Assembly (NCBI GenBank): GCA_016934675.1
Contig: JAFGSJ010000030.1
Span: forward strand, 44,203 to 108,202
Direction of reading: 5' to 3'
DNA length: 64,000 nucleotides
Source of the DNA: a bacterium
GTDB lineage: Bacteria > CSSED10-310 > JAFGSJ01
Of the stretch, positions 22,386 through 32,741 are shown one piece after another (positions within the stretch are counted from its first letter, which is position 1; the number at the start of each line of letters is the position of its first letter). The notes under the pieces are model-generated. The model ran no database searches, had not been told where the DNA came from, and saw only the letters and a program-made list of their open reading frames with translations. The position numbers and the translations under genes are program-made.

Positions 22386-23183
22386 ATGACCCAACATAAA
22401 ATTATCGCCGTGGCAAATCAAAAAGGCGGGGTCGGTAAAACGACGACGGCTGTTAATCTGGCTGCCGCCCTAGCCGCTTCCGAAAAAATGACCCTGCTCA
22501 TTGACATGGACCCGCAAGGCAATGCCACCAGTGGTTTCGGTATTGATCGTCGCGGACTTGATCCTAGCATCTATAATGTTCTGATTGGTCAGGTCCCTAT
22601 CACCAGTGCCATGCTGGCTACACCATTCGAATACTTACGTTTAATACCGGCAACCATTGATCTGATCGGGGCAGAAGTTGAACTGTATCAAACCATGCCC
22701 GACTTGAAAGAGCATATGTTGAAACAATGCCTGACCACGATCGCGGCTGATTACCAATTTATCATTATCGATTGTCCGCCGTCACTGGGCATTCTGACCC
22801 TGAATGCCTTGACCGCAGCAGATTCCGTGCTTATCCCAATCCAGTGTGAATATTATGCTATGGAGGGCGTGAGTCTTCTGGTTAAAACCGTAGAACTCGT
22901 TCGACAGAACCTCAACCCCACCCTTGAATATGAAGGCATACTCCTGACAATGCATGATGCACGCACCAACCTGTCAGGACAGGTTATTATCGAGGTCAGG
23001 AAATTTTTTAAGGATATCGTCTACGAAACAGTTATTCCCAGAAATGTCACCCTCTCGGAAGCGCCCAGTCACGGGCAACCAATTATTTTATATGATATCA
23101 AATCGAGAGGGGCTTACTCATATCTCAATTTAGCCAAGGAAGTCATGCATAATGCAGAAAAAGGCCTTAGGAAAGGGGCTTGA
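22386..23183 (+). CDS. parA: Chromosome-partitioning ATPase ParA (Soj)
   Basis: ParA-type Walker ATPase for origin segregation. The deviant Walker A KGGVGKTT is at residues 13-20, the A' motif LLIDMDPQGNATSG follows, and the Walker B region reads FIIIDCPPSLGILTLNAL. Length from ATG 22386 is 265, as for chromosomal Soj proteins; a GTG at 22365 in frame would add seven residues with no family support. AGGGA precedes the ATG. It overlaps parB by 32 bp. Together with the parS at 35711-35726 this gives a complete ParABS set in the window. Confidence 0.95.
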   Translation: MTQHKIIAVANQKGGVGKTTTAVNLAAALAASEKMTLLIDMDPQGNATSGFGIDRRGLDPSIYNVLIGQVPITSAMLATPFEYLRLIPATIDLIGAEVELYQTMPDLKEHMLKQCLTTIAADYQFIIIDCPPSLGILTLNALTAADSVLIPIQCEYYAMEGVSLLVKTVELVRQNLNPTLEYEGILLTMHDARTNLSGQVIIEVRKFFKDIVYETVIPRNVTLSEAPSHGQPIILYDIKSRGAYSYLNLAKEVMHNAEKGLRKGA

Positions 23184-24006
23184 TGCCCTCATCCCCAAAA
23201 TCAGGACCGAATCTAACGATCAATTAAGCGACCTGTCTCTCACCAAAATTGACCCCAACCCCAAACAACCACGCCGGATATTTCAACCAGAGCACCTCGA
23301 AGAACTGGCCCAGTCGATCAAGGAGAATGGTGTTTTACAACCCATTGTCGTCCACCCGCGTGGGGATCGCTATATCATCGTGTTCGGAGAGCGACGGGTG
23401 AGGGCTGCCCGTATGGCGGGTTTGAGTACTATTCCTGCCCTGATCAGGAAGCATGACGACCGCGACCTGCTCAAGTACGCTTTAATCGAAAACATACAGC
23501 GTGAGGACCTGGACCCGATTGAACAGGCCCTCGCTTTTGATGAATTCATGCAAACACTCGAGGTGACCCAGGAGGAATTGGCCGAACAATTGGGGAAAGA
23601 CCGCTCAGTCATTGCCAACACACTTCGACTGCTCAAACTGCCCACAACTGTCCAGCAAGCCATACAGAAAGGTGATTTGTCCGCGGGACATGCCCGCAAC
23701 CTGCTCGCCCTCAAAGATTCGGCAGACCAAATTGAGGTTGCCCAACGTATTATCCGTGAGAACTGGACCGTCCGCCAAACCGAACATTTTGTCCAAAAAA
23801 ATAAATCAAAAAGAAAGATAAAAACAAACAAGGCCACCTCGATTCAAAAAACTGAACCCTTTATCCCAAATCTCAGGGAAAAACTGGTCCGATATCTGGG
23901 AACAAAAGTGATGATTAACCAAGAAAGCAAGGGAGGAAATATCGTTATTAGTTTCTTTGACGAAGACGATCTAACTAGATTAATCACCCTTATCACGAAA
24001 AAATAA
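23152..24006 (+). CDS. parB: Chromosome-partitioning protein ParB (Spo0J)
   Basis: CTP-dependent DNA clamp that loads at parS and spreads. The N-terminus has the ParA-stimulating KKALGKGLDALIP motif. The CTP-binding box is GERRVRA (79-85) with a second conserved stretch ENIQRE (113-118). A helix-turn-helix for parS recognition lies at about 137-160 (VTQEELAEQLGKDRSVIANT). A basic linker (KNKSKRKIKTNK) precedes the C-terminal dimerisation domain. Length is 284. AAGGA lies upstream of the ATG inside the parA coding region. A perfect parS palindrome lies about 11.7 kb downstream. Confidence 0.95.
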   Translation: MQKKALGKGLDALIPKIRTESNDQLSDLSLTKIDPNPKQPRRIFQPEHLEELAQSIKENGVLQPIVVHPRGDRYIIVFGERRVRAARMAGLSTIPALIRKHDDRDLLKYALIENIQREDLDPIEQALAFDEFMQTLEVTQEELAEQLGKDRSVIANTLRLLKLPTTVQQAIQKGDLSAGHARNLLALKDSADQIEVAQRIIRENWTVRQTEHFVQKNKSKRKIKTNKATSIQKTEPFIPNLREKLVRYLGTKVMINQESKGGNIVISFFDEDDLTRLITLITKK

Positions 24007-24042
24007 TTGAATTCTAACTTCACTACGTGAGGATGGGAACCA

Positions 24043-24438
24043 ATGAAAAAATCCAAGAACTCTGAAAGTGAAATTACCGCTTTCATCGGACAAGGAGCAG
24101 TCCTTAAGGGTACATTAAGCTTTGAAGGTACAGTGCGAATAGATGGCAATCTTGAAGGCGAAATCACAAGTTCCGGTAATCTCATCGTAGGCCCAGACGC
24201 TGTCGTCGAAGCTGATATCACAATCGGCTCGATCTATGTCAGCGGTAAAATCGTCGGTTCGGTCCATGCCAAAGATCAAATTGTTCTCCATAATACCGCC
24301 AAGGTCTACGGCAATCTTTTCACGCCCTCCCTGATTATGGCTGAGGGGGTCTTCTTTCAGGGTAATTGCCAAATGGAGGAAAACATTAAGACGATCCCTC
24401 TGCTGGAACTCCCTGAAAAGGCAGCCCTGGCCGAATAA
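24043..24438 (+). CDS. Bactofilin (polymer-forming cytoskeletal protein)
   Basis: A 131-residue protein dominated by a right-handed beta-helix of short repeats (IGQGAVLKGTLSFEGTVRID, GNLEGEITSSGNLIVGPDA, IYVSGKIVGSVHAKDQIVL), the signature of bactofilins, which form nucleotide-independent filaments. The N-terminal tail is short and polar. It lies 36 bp after parB and on the same strand, with GAGGATGGG before the ATG. In Myxococcus a bactofilin scaffold positions ParB/parS near the poles, so a similar link to ParABS is a reasonable inference here. Confidence 0.9.
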   Translation: MKKSKNSESEITAFIGQGAVLKGTLSFEGTVRIDGNLEGEITSSGNLIVGPDAVVEADITIGSIYVSGKIVGSVHAKDQIVLHNTAKVYGNLFTPSLIMAEGVFFQGNCQMEENIKTIPLLELPEKAALAE

Positions 24439-24533
24439 TATCTTTCGACCCATCAGAAAAGGGACGCGTTCAACGCACTGTATTGAAAGTGTCATTGAAC
24501 AGATACGGCTGCAGGGTTGATCAGTACCTTGGC

Positions 24534-24562
24534 TTGACAATTGCCTCACGGGCTAATATATT
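24534..24562 (+). promoter_or_regulatory. Near-consensus sigma70 promoter of the ATP synthase operon
   Basis: A perfect -35 TTGACA (24534-24539), a 17-nt spacer and TATATT (24557-24562). It lies 80 nt upstream of the TTG start of the b' subunit gene. This is the closest match to the consensus promoter that I found in the window. Confidence 0.7.
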
Positions 24563-24642
24563 TTCACACAACTTAATTCAATAAATATATGATGTTTCGG
24601 GCGATTTGTCTAAATACGGTCCGGGATTGTCCGGGGTGCAGA

Positions 24643-25068
24643 TTGATTGAGTTGAACTATACTTTTTTTATACAGGCTATTAATTTCATTATTCTTCTGG
24701 TTGTACTTGAGCGAGTGTTTTACCGACCGGTCAGAAGCTTTTTAAGCGAGCGAAACAGACATCAGAAGGATTGTCTGAATGCCGCTGAACGGGATCGAGT
24801 CGAGATGGACACCCTGAAGAGAGAATATCAGAAGATGCTCCACCAGGCTCGTGATCAAGCCCAGCAGGTTCAAGCACACATTATTAGACAGGCTGAACAA
24901 AAAGCTGTTGAACGGCTGGCTATGGTGAAAGCGGAACAGAATACCCTGTTATCAGAAGCACGAGAGCAATTGGACCTGGAGGTGCGGGCTATCCATGGCA
25001 CGTTATCTCCAGCTATTCATGATTTGGCGGACGAAATCGTAAAACGGGTGACGGACCGCCAGGATTAA
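24643..25068 (+). CDS. atpF': ATP synthase F0 subunit b'
   Basis: Peripheral-stalk subunit of the F-type ATP synthase. One N-terminal membrane helix (NYTFFIQAINFIILLVVLE) is followed by the conserved YRPV turn and a long charged helix that dimerises with subunit b. I place the start at TTG 24643, six nt after GGGG, so the protein begins (M)IELNYTFFIQAINF like its relatives and is 141 residues. The longer frame from ATG 24589 adds a Cys-rich stretch not expected in the family. First gene of the b'-b-delta-alpha-gamma-beta-epsilon operon. Confidence 0.85.
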   Translation: MIELNYTFFIQAINFIILLVVLERVFYRPVRSFLSERNRHQKDCLNAAERDRVEMDTLKREYQKMLHQARDQAQQVQAHIIRQAEQKAVERLAMVKAEQNTLLSEAREQLDLEVRAIHGTLSPAIHDLADEIVKRVTDRQD

Positions 25069-25092
25069 ACGATACAGCCGGTATAGTCGGGA

Positions 25093-25722
25093 ATGAATAT
25101 GAACGGAAAAATGCTGGGTTGTGCGATACTGATTATTCTCGTTCTATCTCTTTGTTTTCCGTTCAATGGTCAAACCTCCGGAACGGTCAATGAAGAGAGG
25201 GCACCTGAACATGAGACTGCACCCTGGTATCGGGGATTTAATCTTTGGAAAACAATCAATCTAGCTGTTCTGGTCATATTTTTGGTATATCTGTTGGGCT
25301 TACCAATTAAGAAAATGATGGCCCAGAGAAGCCATACGATCGAACAAGAACTCATGACTGCGGAGCAGCAACAACGTGAAATGCGGCGTGAACTCGAAAC
25401 CATGAAACAGAGGTTTGACTCTGTCAAGAGCGAGATCGAGCATATTTTGGTCCAGGGTCGTGTGGAAGCTGACCGGGCTATCGAAAATATTGAGCAGGTT
25501 ACAGACGAGACAGTTATACAACTGAAGTCAAGAATCCAGGAAGAATTATATCGGCACAAAAGTGAAGCGACCGGGGAGTTGTTATCCTATATAGTAACAG
25601 AAGCAATCAAACTGGCCCGTCAGAGCATTGTGAAAATGGACCTCAATGAACTGCAGACTCATTTTCTACAGAAATTCCATGAAACGATGAAAACACAAGG
25701 AAACAACGGTGAAAGATCGTAA
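25093..25722 (+). CDS. atpF: ATP synthase F0 subunit b, with signal-like N-terminus
   Basis: Second peripheral-stalk b subunit, 209 residues. The first ~25 residues look like a cleavable signal peptide (MLGCAILIILVLSLCFPFNG). A short polar segment follows, then the membrane helix (NLAVLVIFLVYLLGLPIKKMM) and a long heptad-rich stalk helix (QQREMRRELETMKQRFDSVK and onwards). This signal-plus-anchor form is common in Deltaproteobacteria-like ATP synthase operons. It overlaps atpH by 14 bp. Confidence 0.88.
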   Translation: MNMNGKMLGCAILIILVLSLCFPFNGQTSGTVNEERAPEHETAPWYRGFNLWKTINLAVLVIFLVYLLGLPIKKMMAQRSHTIEQELMTAEQQQREMRRELETMKQRFDSVKSEIEHILVQGRVEADRAIENIEQVTDETVIQLKSRIQEELYRHKSEATGELLSYIVTEAIKLARQSIVKMDLNELQTHFLQKFHETMKTQGNNGERS

Positions 25723-26257
25723 ACAGATCACGAAAATTGCCAAAGCACTGTTTAATAATGCTCTAAAAGCGCAAACCGTAGAAAAAATTGGAGTTGATCT
25801 CTACACATGTACGGATATTCTCCGGCAAAACCAAGATATTCGCCATTTTTTAAAAGATATTTTCCACCCGATGGAACGTCGCCTGGAAATACTAAACAAA
25901 ATAGCGGATCGGGCTCAATTTGACCCAATCAGTACGGCCTACCTTAACCAACTTTTGGAACTTCATCAACTGGATTGGCTCCCCATGATTAATGATTATT
26001 ATCAACACTTAAGCGATGAATATCGCTGCCGGGAACAAGCAACCGTTTCGACTCCCTTACCTTTGAGCGGTGATGATAAAGAGCAATTGGTCGAAACCTT
26101 GAGTCAGGTGACCGGGAAAGAAATTGTGCTCAAGGAAGAGATTGATCCATCCCTTATCGCAGGAATCCACGTTCAAATTGGGAGTTTGGTCCTTGACGGC
26201 AGTTTGAAGAATCAGCTGAGAAGATTACAAAAGGAGATTGTGCATGCAGCACGTTAA
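25709..26257 (+). CDS. atpH: ATP synthase F1 subunit delta
   Basis: Delta (OSCP) subunit that caps F1 and binds the peripheral stalk. Length is 182. The N-terminal six-helix domain is recognisable ([22 protein letters not shown]) and the C-terminal part has the conserved [29 protein letters not shown] region, written here only in part: [14 protein letters not shown], then [11 protein letters not shown] start at 25709 within the end of atpF, with AAGGA upstream. It overlaps atpA by 14 bp. Confidence 0.93.
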   Translation: MKDRKQITKIAKALFNNALKAQTVEKIGVDLYTCTDILRQNQDIRHFLKDIFHPMERRLEILNKIADRAQFDPISTAYLNQLLELHQLDWLPMINDYYQHLSDEYRCREQATVSTPLPLSGDDKEQLVETLSQVTGKEIVLKEEIDPSLIAGIHVQIGSLVLDGSLKNQLRRLQKEIVHAAR

Positions 26258-27770
26258 ACCCGAGGAAATTTCTGAATATATTAAAAAGCAGATCGATAAT
26301 TTCGAAACAAATATTGATATTAACGAAGTTGGAAAAGTCATTGAGGCTGGTGATGGTATTGCCCGGATTTATGGACTGGAAAAATGTATGGCGGGCGAAC
26401 TCCTTGAATTTCCCAACAATATCTATGGTATGGCCCTGAATCTTGAAGAGGATAATGTCGGCGCCGTTATTCTCGGGCGGTTCACGGGGATAAAGGAAGG
26501 TGACATGGTCAAACGGACCCGTCGGATTATGGAAGTACCGGTCGGTGACGAAATGGTGGGGCGGGTCGTGAATTCCCTGGGACAACCCATTGATGGCAAG
26601 GGGGCACTCCAGGTCAAAAAATATTTGCCCATCGAACGTCTGGCACCAGGGGTTGTTGAACGAATGCCCGTTAAAGAGCCCCTTCAAACGGGATTAAAGG
26701 CAATTGATTCCATGATTCCCATCGGCCGAGGGCAGCGCGAGCTGATCATTGGTGATCGCCAAACCGGTAAAACAGCTTTGGCGATCGATACGATTATCAA
26801 TCAGCGTAATACGGACGTCATCTGTATCTACGTGGGCATCGGACAGAAGCTATCAACAATTGCACAAGTCGCCCAAACCCTCGAAGAGAATAAGGCTATG
26901 TCCTATACAACCATTGTCGCTGCATCGGCCAGTGATCCAGCCCCCCTGCAATATATCGCACCTTATGCGGGTTGCTCGTTCGGCGAATATTTTACCTATA
27001 ACAAGGGCCATGTCCTGGTTATCTATGATGATTTGTCCAAACATGCTGCCGCCTATCGTCAGCTTTCTCTCCTCCTGCGACGACCCCCGGGACGGGAGGC
27101 ATATCCCGGTGATGTTTTTTATCTCCACTCACGATTACTGGAACGGAGCGTGAAACTCGACCAGGCAAACGGAGGCGGGTCGCTGACTGCTTTGCCCATC
27201 ATCGAAACACAGGCTGGAGATGTCTCGGCCTATATTCCCACAAACGTTATCTCGATCACTGATGGTCAAATCTATCTGGAATCGGACCTGTTCTATTCCG
27301 GGGTCCGACCCGCAATCAATGCGGGCTTATCCGTATCAAGGGTCGGAGGTAACGCTCAGATTAAAGCAATGAAACAAGTTGCCGGTTCCCTTCGCATCGA
27401 TCTTGCCCAATACCGTGAAATGGCTGCTTTTGCTCAATTCGGCAGCGACCTCGATCAGGCCACTCAACGTCAATTGGCCCGAGGTCAACGCTTGGTCGAA
27501 ATACTCAAGCAAGAACAATATCAACCATTGCCCGTGGAAAAACAAATCATGATTATCTTCGCTGCCGTTAATGGCTTTTGTGATGAATTTCAAATCGATC
27601 TTATTAAACAATTCGAAATGAAATTTTACAGCTTTATTGATGAAAAATTTCCCAAAATCATCGAATCAATCGCGAGTGAGAAAGCTATTTCAGAAAAAAT
27701 AAACGATGATTTAAATCAGGCAATCACCGAATTTGTTACTTATTTTAAAAAGGAATTAGACGCAGAATAA
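26244..27770 (+). CDS. atpA: ATP synthase F1 subunit alpha
   Basis: Non-catalytic nucleotide-binding subunit of F1, 508 residues. Walker A is GDRQTGKT, and the region [17 protein letters not shown] near residues 355-371 includes the alpha-specific signature. The ATG at 26244 follows AAGGAG (26231-26236) at ideal spacing; the upstream TTG at 26238 was rejected. The stop overlaps the atpG start by one base (TAATG). Confidence 0.97.
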   Translation: MQHVKPEEISEYIKKQIDNFETNIDINEVGKVIEAGDGIARIYGLEKCMAGELLEFPNNIYGMALNLEEDNVGAVILGRFTGIKEGDMVKRTRRIMEVPVGDEMVGRVVNSLGQPIDGKGALQVKKYLPIERLAPGVVERMPVKEPLQTGLKAIDSMIPIGRGQRELIIGDRQTGKTALAIDTIINQRNTDVICIYVGIGQKLSTIAQVAQTLEENKAMSYTTIVAASASDPAPLQYIAPYAGCSFGEYFTYNKGHVLVIYDDLSKHAAAYRQLSLLLRRPPGREAYPGDVFYLHSRLLERSVKLDQANGGGSLTALPIIETQAGDVSAYIPTNVISITDGQIYLESDLFYSGVRPAINAGLSVSRVGGNAQIKAMKQVAGSLRIDLAQYREMAAFAQFGSDLDQATQRQLARGQRLVEILKQEQYQPLPVEKQIMIIFAAVNGFCDEFQIDLIKQFEMKFYSFIDEKFPKIIESIASEKAISEKINDDLNQAITEFVTYFKKELDAE

Positions 27771-28624
27771 TGTCAGACATCAGGACCGTTAAACAAAGAA
27801 TCAAGGGCATCAGAAATATTCAACAAATAACGCGGGCCATGAAAATGGTTGCGGCAGTGAAATTCCGCAAAAACCAGGAACGGTTATTGAAATACAGACC
27901 GTTTGGAGAGTCTCATCGCCAAATGATTGGCCGGATTTTGGCCAGGTCCGAAAGCATCGAACATCCACTTTTACAGGAAAATGCCCGAGGAAACCCTCTC
28001 GTCATTATAATTACTTCTGATAAAGGACTCTGTGGTGGCTTTAATCAGCAAATCATTCGAGAAGCGGAAACAACCATATCAGGACTCGGTCACGACAAAA
28101 CATACATCTATGCTATCGGACGTAAGGGGAGAGACTATTTTAGAAAACGCGGCTATAACATCTGGAAATATCTTCGTAACGATACGGATAAGGACTTTTA
28201 TCAAAAAGCGTTGGACCTGGGTACCGAAATCATCTCGGCATATTTATCCGGTACATTCGATAAGGTTACTGTTGTCTACAGCCTCTTTGTCTCGGGTATG
28301 GTACAAAAACCTAGCCGGAATGAATTGATACCCGTCCCCAAATTAAGCTTTTACGAGGAATTCCCGCGAGAATACGCCTTTGAACCATCTGCACAGGAAA
28401 TCCTGGGTGTCTTACTACCACTTGGCATTAAACTGACCATCTATCGTTGTCTGATCGAAACTGCGGCTGCCGAACAAGGGGCACGGATGACAGCAATGGA
28501 AGCAGCCACAGACAATGCGGGTGACATGATTGCCTCGCTGAGTCTTGTTTACAATAAAGCTCGACAAGCAGCTATTACCAAAGAAATTATAGAAATTGTC
28601 AGTGGGGCAGATGCCTTACAATAA
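27770..28624 (+). CDS. atpG: ATP synthase F1 subunit gamma
   Basis: Central rotor shaft of F1, 284 residues. The conserved N-terminal coiled-coil strand (IRTVKQRIKGIRNIQQITRA) and the C-terminal strand (EQGARMTAMEAATDNAGDMI) that pack inside the alpha3beta3 ring are both clear. The middle Rossmann-like domain (NPLVIIITSDKGLCGGFN) is also conserved. Coupled to atpA by TAATG; 41 bp separate it from atpD. Confidence 0.96.
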   Translation: MSDIRTVKQRIKGIRNIQQITRAMKMVAAVKFRKNQERLLKYRPFGESHRQMIGRILARSESIEHPLLQENARGNPLVIIITSDKGLCGGFNQQIIREAETTISGLGHDKTYIYAIGRKGRDYFRKRGYNIWKYLRNDTDKDFYQKALDLGTEIISAYLSGTFDKVTVVYSLFVSGMVQKPSRNELIPVPKLSFYEEFPREYAFEPSAQEILGVLLPLGIKLTIYRCLIETAAAEQGARMTAMEAATDNAGDMIASLSLVYNKARQAAITKEIIEIVSGADALQ

Positions 28625-28647
28625 TGAAAAAATTAAACGGTCGATAA

Positions 28648-30074
<1,427 letters not shown>

Positions 30075-30075
<1 letters not shown>

Positions 30076-30497
30076 TGATGCATTTCAAGATGCTCACACC
30101 CGAGAAACTTGTCGTTGAAAGGGATGTCCAGAATATCGTAATACCAGGATCAGAAGGATATATAGGCTTTCTTGAAGGACATATTCCTTTTGTCACACCG
30201 TTAAAAACGGGTATGGTTGAAATAGTCAATGAGAAAAACACTGCGTATTACGCAGTCAGCGGCGGATATTGTGAGGTATCTTCGCAAGAAATTATCATTC
30301 TGGCAGAAAAGGCCACGAATATCAGCCAGATCAAAAAAGAAGAAACAGGTGAGATTCTTAAAAAAGTTCAGCAGTTACTACAACAGACACCGGTGGATTC
30401 AGATCAATTTCAGATTCTCGCCCGAGAAGCTGAATGGGCTGAATTGTGTTCTGAACTGGCTCACAAAACTATTATCCCGAAAAGTGAACACTCTTAA
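30075..30497 (+). CDS. atpC: ATP synthase F1 subunit epsilon
   Basis: Small rotor subunit that joins gamma to the c-ring and can inhibit hydrolysis. The N-terminal beta-sandwich is conserved (FKMLTPEKLVVERDVQNIVI, PGSEGYIGFLEGHIPFVTPL), followed by a two-helix C-terminal part. Length is 140. Its stop overlaps by 4 bp with the stop of the convergent STAS gene. It ends the operon; the a and c subunit genes are not in this window. Confidence 0.93.
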
Positions 30498-30835
30498 AAA
30501 CTTCGCAAGGCATCTTCAAGGGAAGAAAATATTTCGAAACGGGTTGTTAAACCGACCAATTTGAATACTTTATAAACACCATCAGACATACAGGCAAACT
30601 TCAAAGCGCCACCAGCTGTTCTCAATCTGTCCCAGCCCTGGATGATCTCTCCAATACCCAGACTCGACACATAGGTTACTTTGGTAAAATTGAGCACGAT
30701 CCGGTCCGCACCTAATTCAATCAGGTCTGACAGTTTTTCTGCAAATCCGGCAGAAGTGTAGGTATCAAGATCACCTGACAGTTTCATCTCAAGAATATCG
30801 AGATGGTGTTTGAAAACTTCGATTTCTATCGACAT
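30494..30835 (-). CDS. STAS-domain protein (anti-sigma factor antagonist type)
   Basis: A 113-residue single STAS domain of the SpoIIAA/RsbV type. The phosphorylatable serine region is TYVSSLGIGEI, with Ser57-Ser58 at the position equivalent to the DSSGLG of SpoIIAA. Such proteins switch partner anti-sigma factors or signalling complexes. The start at 30835 (MSIEIEVF) follows GGGAG by 7 nt. No anti-sigma kinase or sigma factor gene is adjacent. It is downstream, on the same strand, of the sulfatase-like lipoprotein gene, 101 bp away. Confidence 0.85.
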   Translation of the reverse strand: MSIEIEVFKHHLDILEMKLSGDLDTYTSAGFAEKLSDLIELGADRIVLNFTKVTYVSSLGIGEIIQGWDRLRTAGGALKFACMSDGVYKVFKLVGLTTRFEIFSSLEDALRSF

Positions 30836-30936
30836 ATACACTCCCAATGCACCATTTCAATCCACAATACGATCTATTCCACCTTGTATCAAGTAAGAGT
30901 ATGGACTGCAAGTATTTTTTCACCATACATGATAGA

Positions 30937-32730
30937 TCATGGTTCACTCAATGAAAAACGTAAAAATTCCTGGGTCAGAAAATTCAAATAATAGTTGTCG
31001 CGCGGTTCAATATCAACATGCTCATAGGGGTCCAGGTAAAGCTCGTGGAAGAGTACCTTTTTTTCATTATCTGACAAAAGGTAATCCAGCTTGTCATCAT
31101 GAAAGATTAGGCTACCCATTTGGGGAAGACTGTCAATAAAGACGTACCGTCCTTCTTTCATTGGATTACACAGGGCTGATGAAAATACATTCGGTAGAAA
31201 AGAAGAACCATCAAAAGTCCTCTGTTGAGGAATTGAAAGAAAATGATGCAGGGTTGGAACTATGTCACAACCGGAAATTCGTTTAGAAACGATGCGATTC
31301 TGAAAAGGTAAAGCGGGAAATTTGATCATCAAGGGAATTGTCTGAGAAATATAGGCCCCATGCCGTGGTGCTTTGCCCAGGATCGGCCGCGTGGGGCGGG
31401 AGGATGTACCACACACAAGAACAACGGTCTTCGAAAGCAAACCACGTTGATCTAAGAACCTTAGAAACGCACCTACATCACGATCATTCATGGAAACTAA
31501 AGGATCATTCGCCACAGTACGACCCGATTGAGGCACAGAGCTCTCAGATTCATCAACCTCATGCCCAGAATGTTGAACAGACAGGTCATGTTCCTTTTGC
31601 TGCAGAATACTTGAATTATCCTCATAAATAAATATGAAGAAAGGTGAGAATCGATCGATTAGCCAATCATCAATACTTGATAGTATGGATGCAATATTCG
31701 ACCCGGGAAAGCGATCGATCTCTCGATTGGTAGGAGAATACATACTTTCTTCAAATCCATCAGACAGACCAAAACGGGGCTCCATTAAAGTCTGATTGGT
31801 CACATACAAAGTACCATATCCCTGATGGCGAACCAATTCGGCCAAAGTCCTGGATTTCTGATGATAATGAGCGTTGACCCGATTCACTTTGTGATGAATA
31901 CCGTACAAACCAGTCAAGAGCGAGGCAAGAGTAGGTATTTCATGAAAAGAGGGTGAAACAACATCCTGAAAAGTTGTTGACCTGCGACCCAGATAATCAA
32001 AATTCGGTGTTCTGGTAGCAGGCTGACCATAAAGACCGAGTTTATTGTTTAATTGAGCAGAAAAGCATAACCAAACAATATTGGGTTGTGGTACAGAACT
32101 ACGAAATGAATCGTTGAGAACAAGGGCTAAGTTATCAGAAGAGGGACGCTGCTTGACGATAATCTGTGGGCGTGACCAACCAATTTTAGAATTGTCCAGG
32201 ACAGGTTCCTGACAGGATGAAATGAAGTCGAAACGACATATTTGCGCACCATAGCGGGACAGATCGATGGAACGATCGATCCAGGACCATTGCTCTTTAT
32301 TTTTCAGAGGATTGAAATACTGATGAAAGAGAACTTCAGATTGACCCGACTCCAACTTAATCACCAGGGACAAGTCAATACCCAGCGTTCTATCCCAATC
32401 GATCATGTCCATGCCCGCCCCAAAACGGATGATACTGCCGGGGGCAAGTTTGAGGTAATAGCTTATTGTTGTGCCTGCTGGTTGAATGATATAATCACGC
32501 AAATCCTTTTTCAAATTAAGAGTGGAGCGTCTGACTCCAAAAGTATCTGAACGTTGAGAATCAATGTAAGCAGCAAAGACATGGTCATAAAAATCGAAGA
32601 CAACCTCGATTTCAGGTTCAACACAACCAATAAACATGAGAGGACAGAGTAAGACCACAACCACTTTTAGCATGAGAGGCGCGGCAAGAGAATGAAGTTT
32701 CTGTTCGGCGCAAAAATTCGTTTGAATCAA
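30937..32730 (-). CDS. Lipoprotein with degenerate sulfatase/phosphatase-like domain
   Basis: A 597-residue predicted lipoprotein with lipobox FIGC (Cys36). Residues ~40-200 form a beta-rich domain of unknown type. Residues ~215-580 align by eye with the sulfatase/alkaline phosphatase superfamily: NIVWLCFSAQ, TPNFDYLGRRSTTFQD, IPTLASLLTGLYGIHH, and later HGAYISQTIPLMIKFPA and CDIVPTLHHFL. The metal-binding and nucleophile positions are not conserved: the usual Asp in the first strand is lost (FSAQLNN), the Cys/Ser/Thr before Pro is Glu-Ile, and the late Asp-His pair is replaced (VCGTSSRPT). It is therefore probably not an active sulfatase. The start is TTG 32730, 11 bp after the lysine-ketoglutarate reductase gene; ATG 32673 is an alternative. 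Confidence 0.7.
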   Translation of the reverse strand: MIQTNFCAEQKLHSLAAPLMLKVVVVLLCPLMFIGCVEPEIEVVFDFYDHVFAAYIDSQRSDTFGVRRSTLNLKKDLRDYIIQPAGTTISYYLKLAPGSIIRFGAGMDMIDWDRTLGIDLSLVIKLESGQSEVLFHQYFNPLKNKEQWSWIDRSIDLSRYGAQICRFDFISSCQEPVLDNSKIGWSRPQIIVKQRPSSDNLALVLNDSFRSSVPQPNIVWLCFSAQLNNKLGLYGQPATRTPNFDYLGRRSTTFQDVVSPSFHEIPTLASLLTGLYGIHHKVNRVNAHYHQKSRTLAELVRHQGYGTLYVTNQTLMEPRFGLSDGFEESMYSPTNREIDRFPGSNIASILSSIDDWLIDRFSPFFIFIYEDNSSILQQKEHDLSVQHSGHEVDESESSVPQSGRTVANDPLVSMNDRDVGAFLRFLDQRGLLSKTVVLVCGTSSRPTRPILGKAPRHGAYISQTIPLMIKFPALPFQNRIVSKRISGCDIVPTLHHFLSIPQQRTFDGSSFLPNVFSSALCNPMKEGRYVFIDSLPQMGSLIFHDDKLDYLLSDNEKKVLFHELYLDPYEHVDIEPRDNYYLNFLTQEFLRFSLSEP

Positions 32731-32741
32731 GGCTCTCTGCC

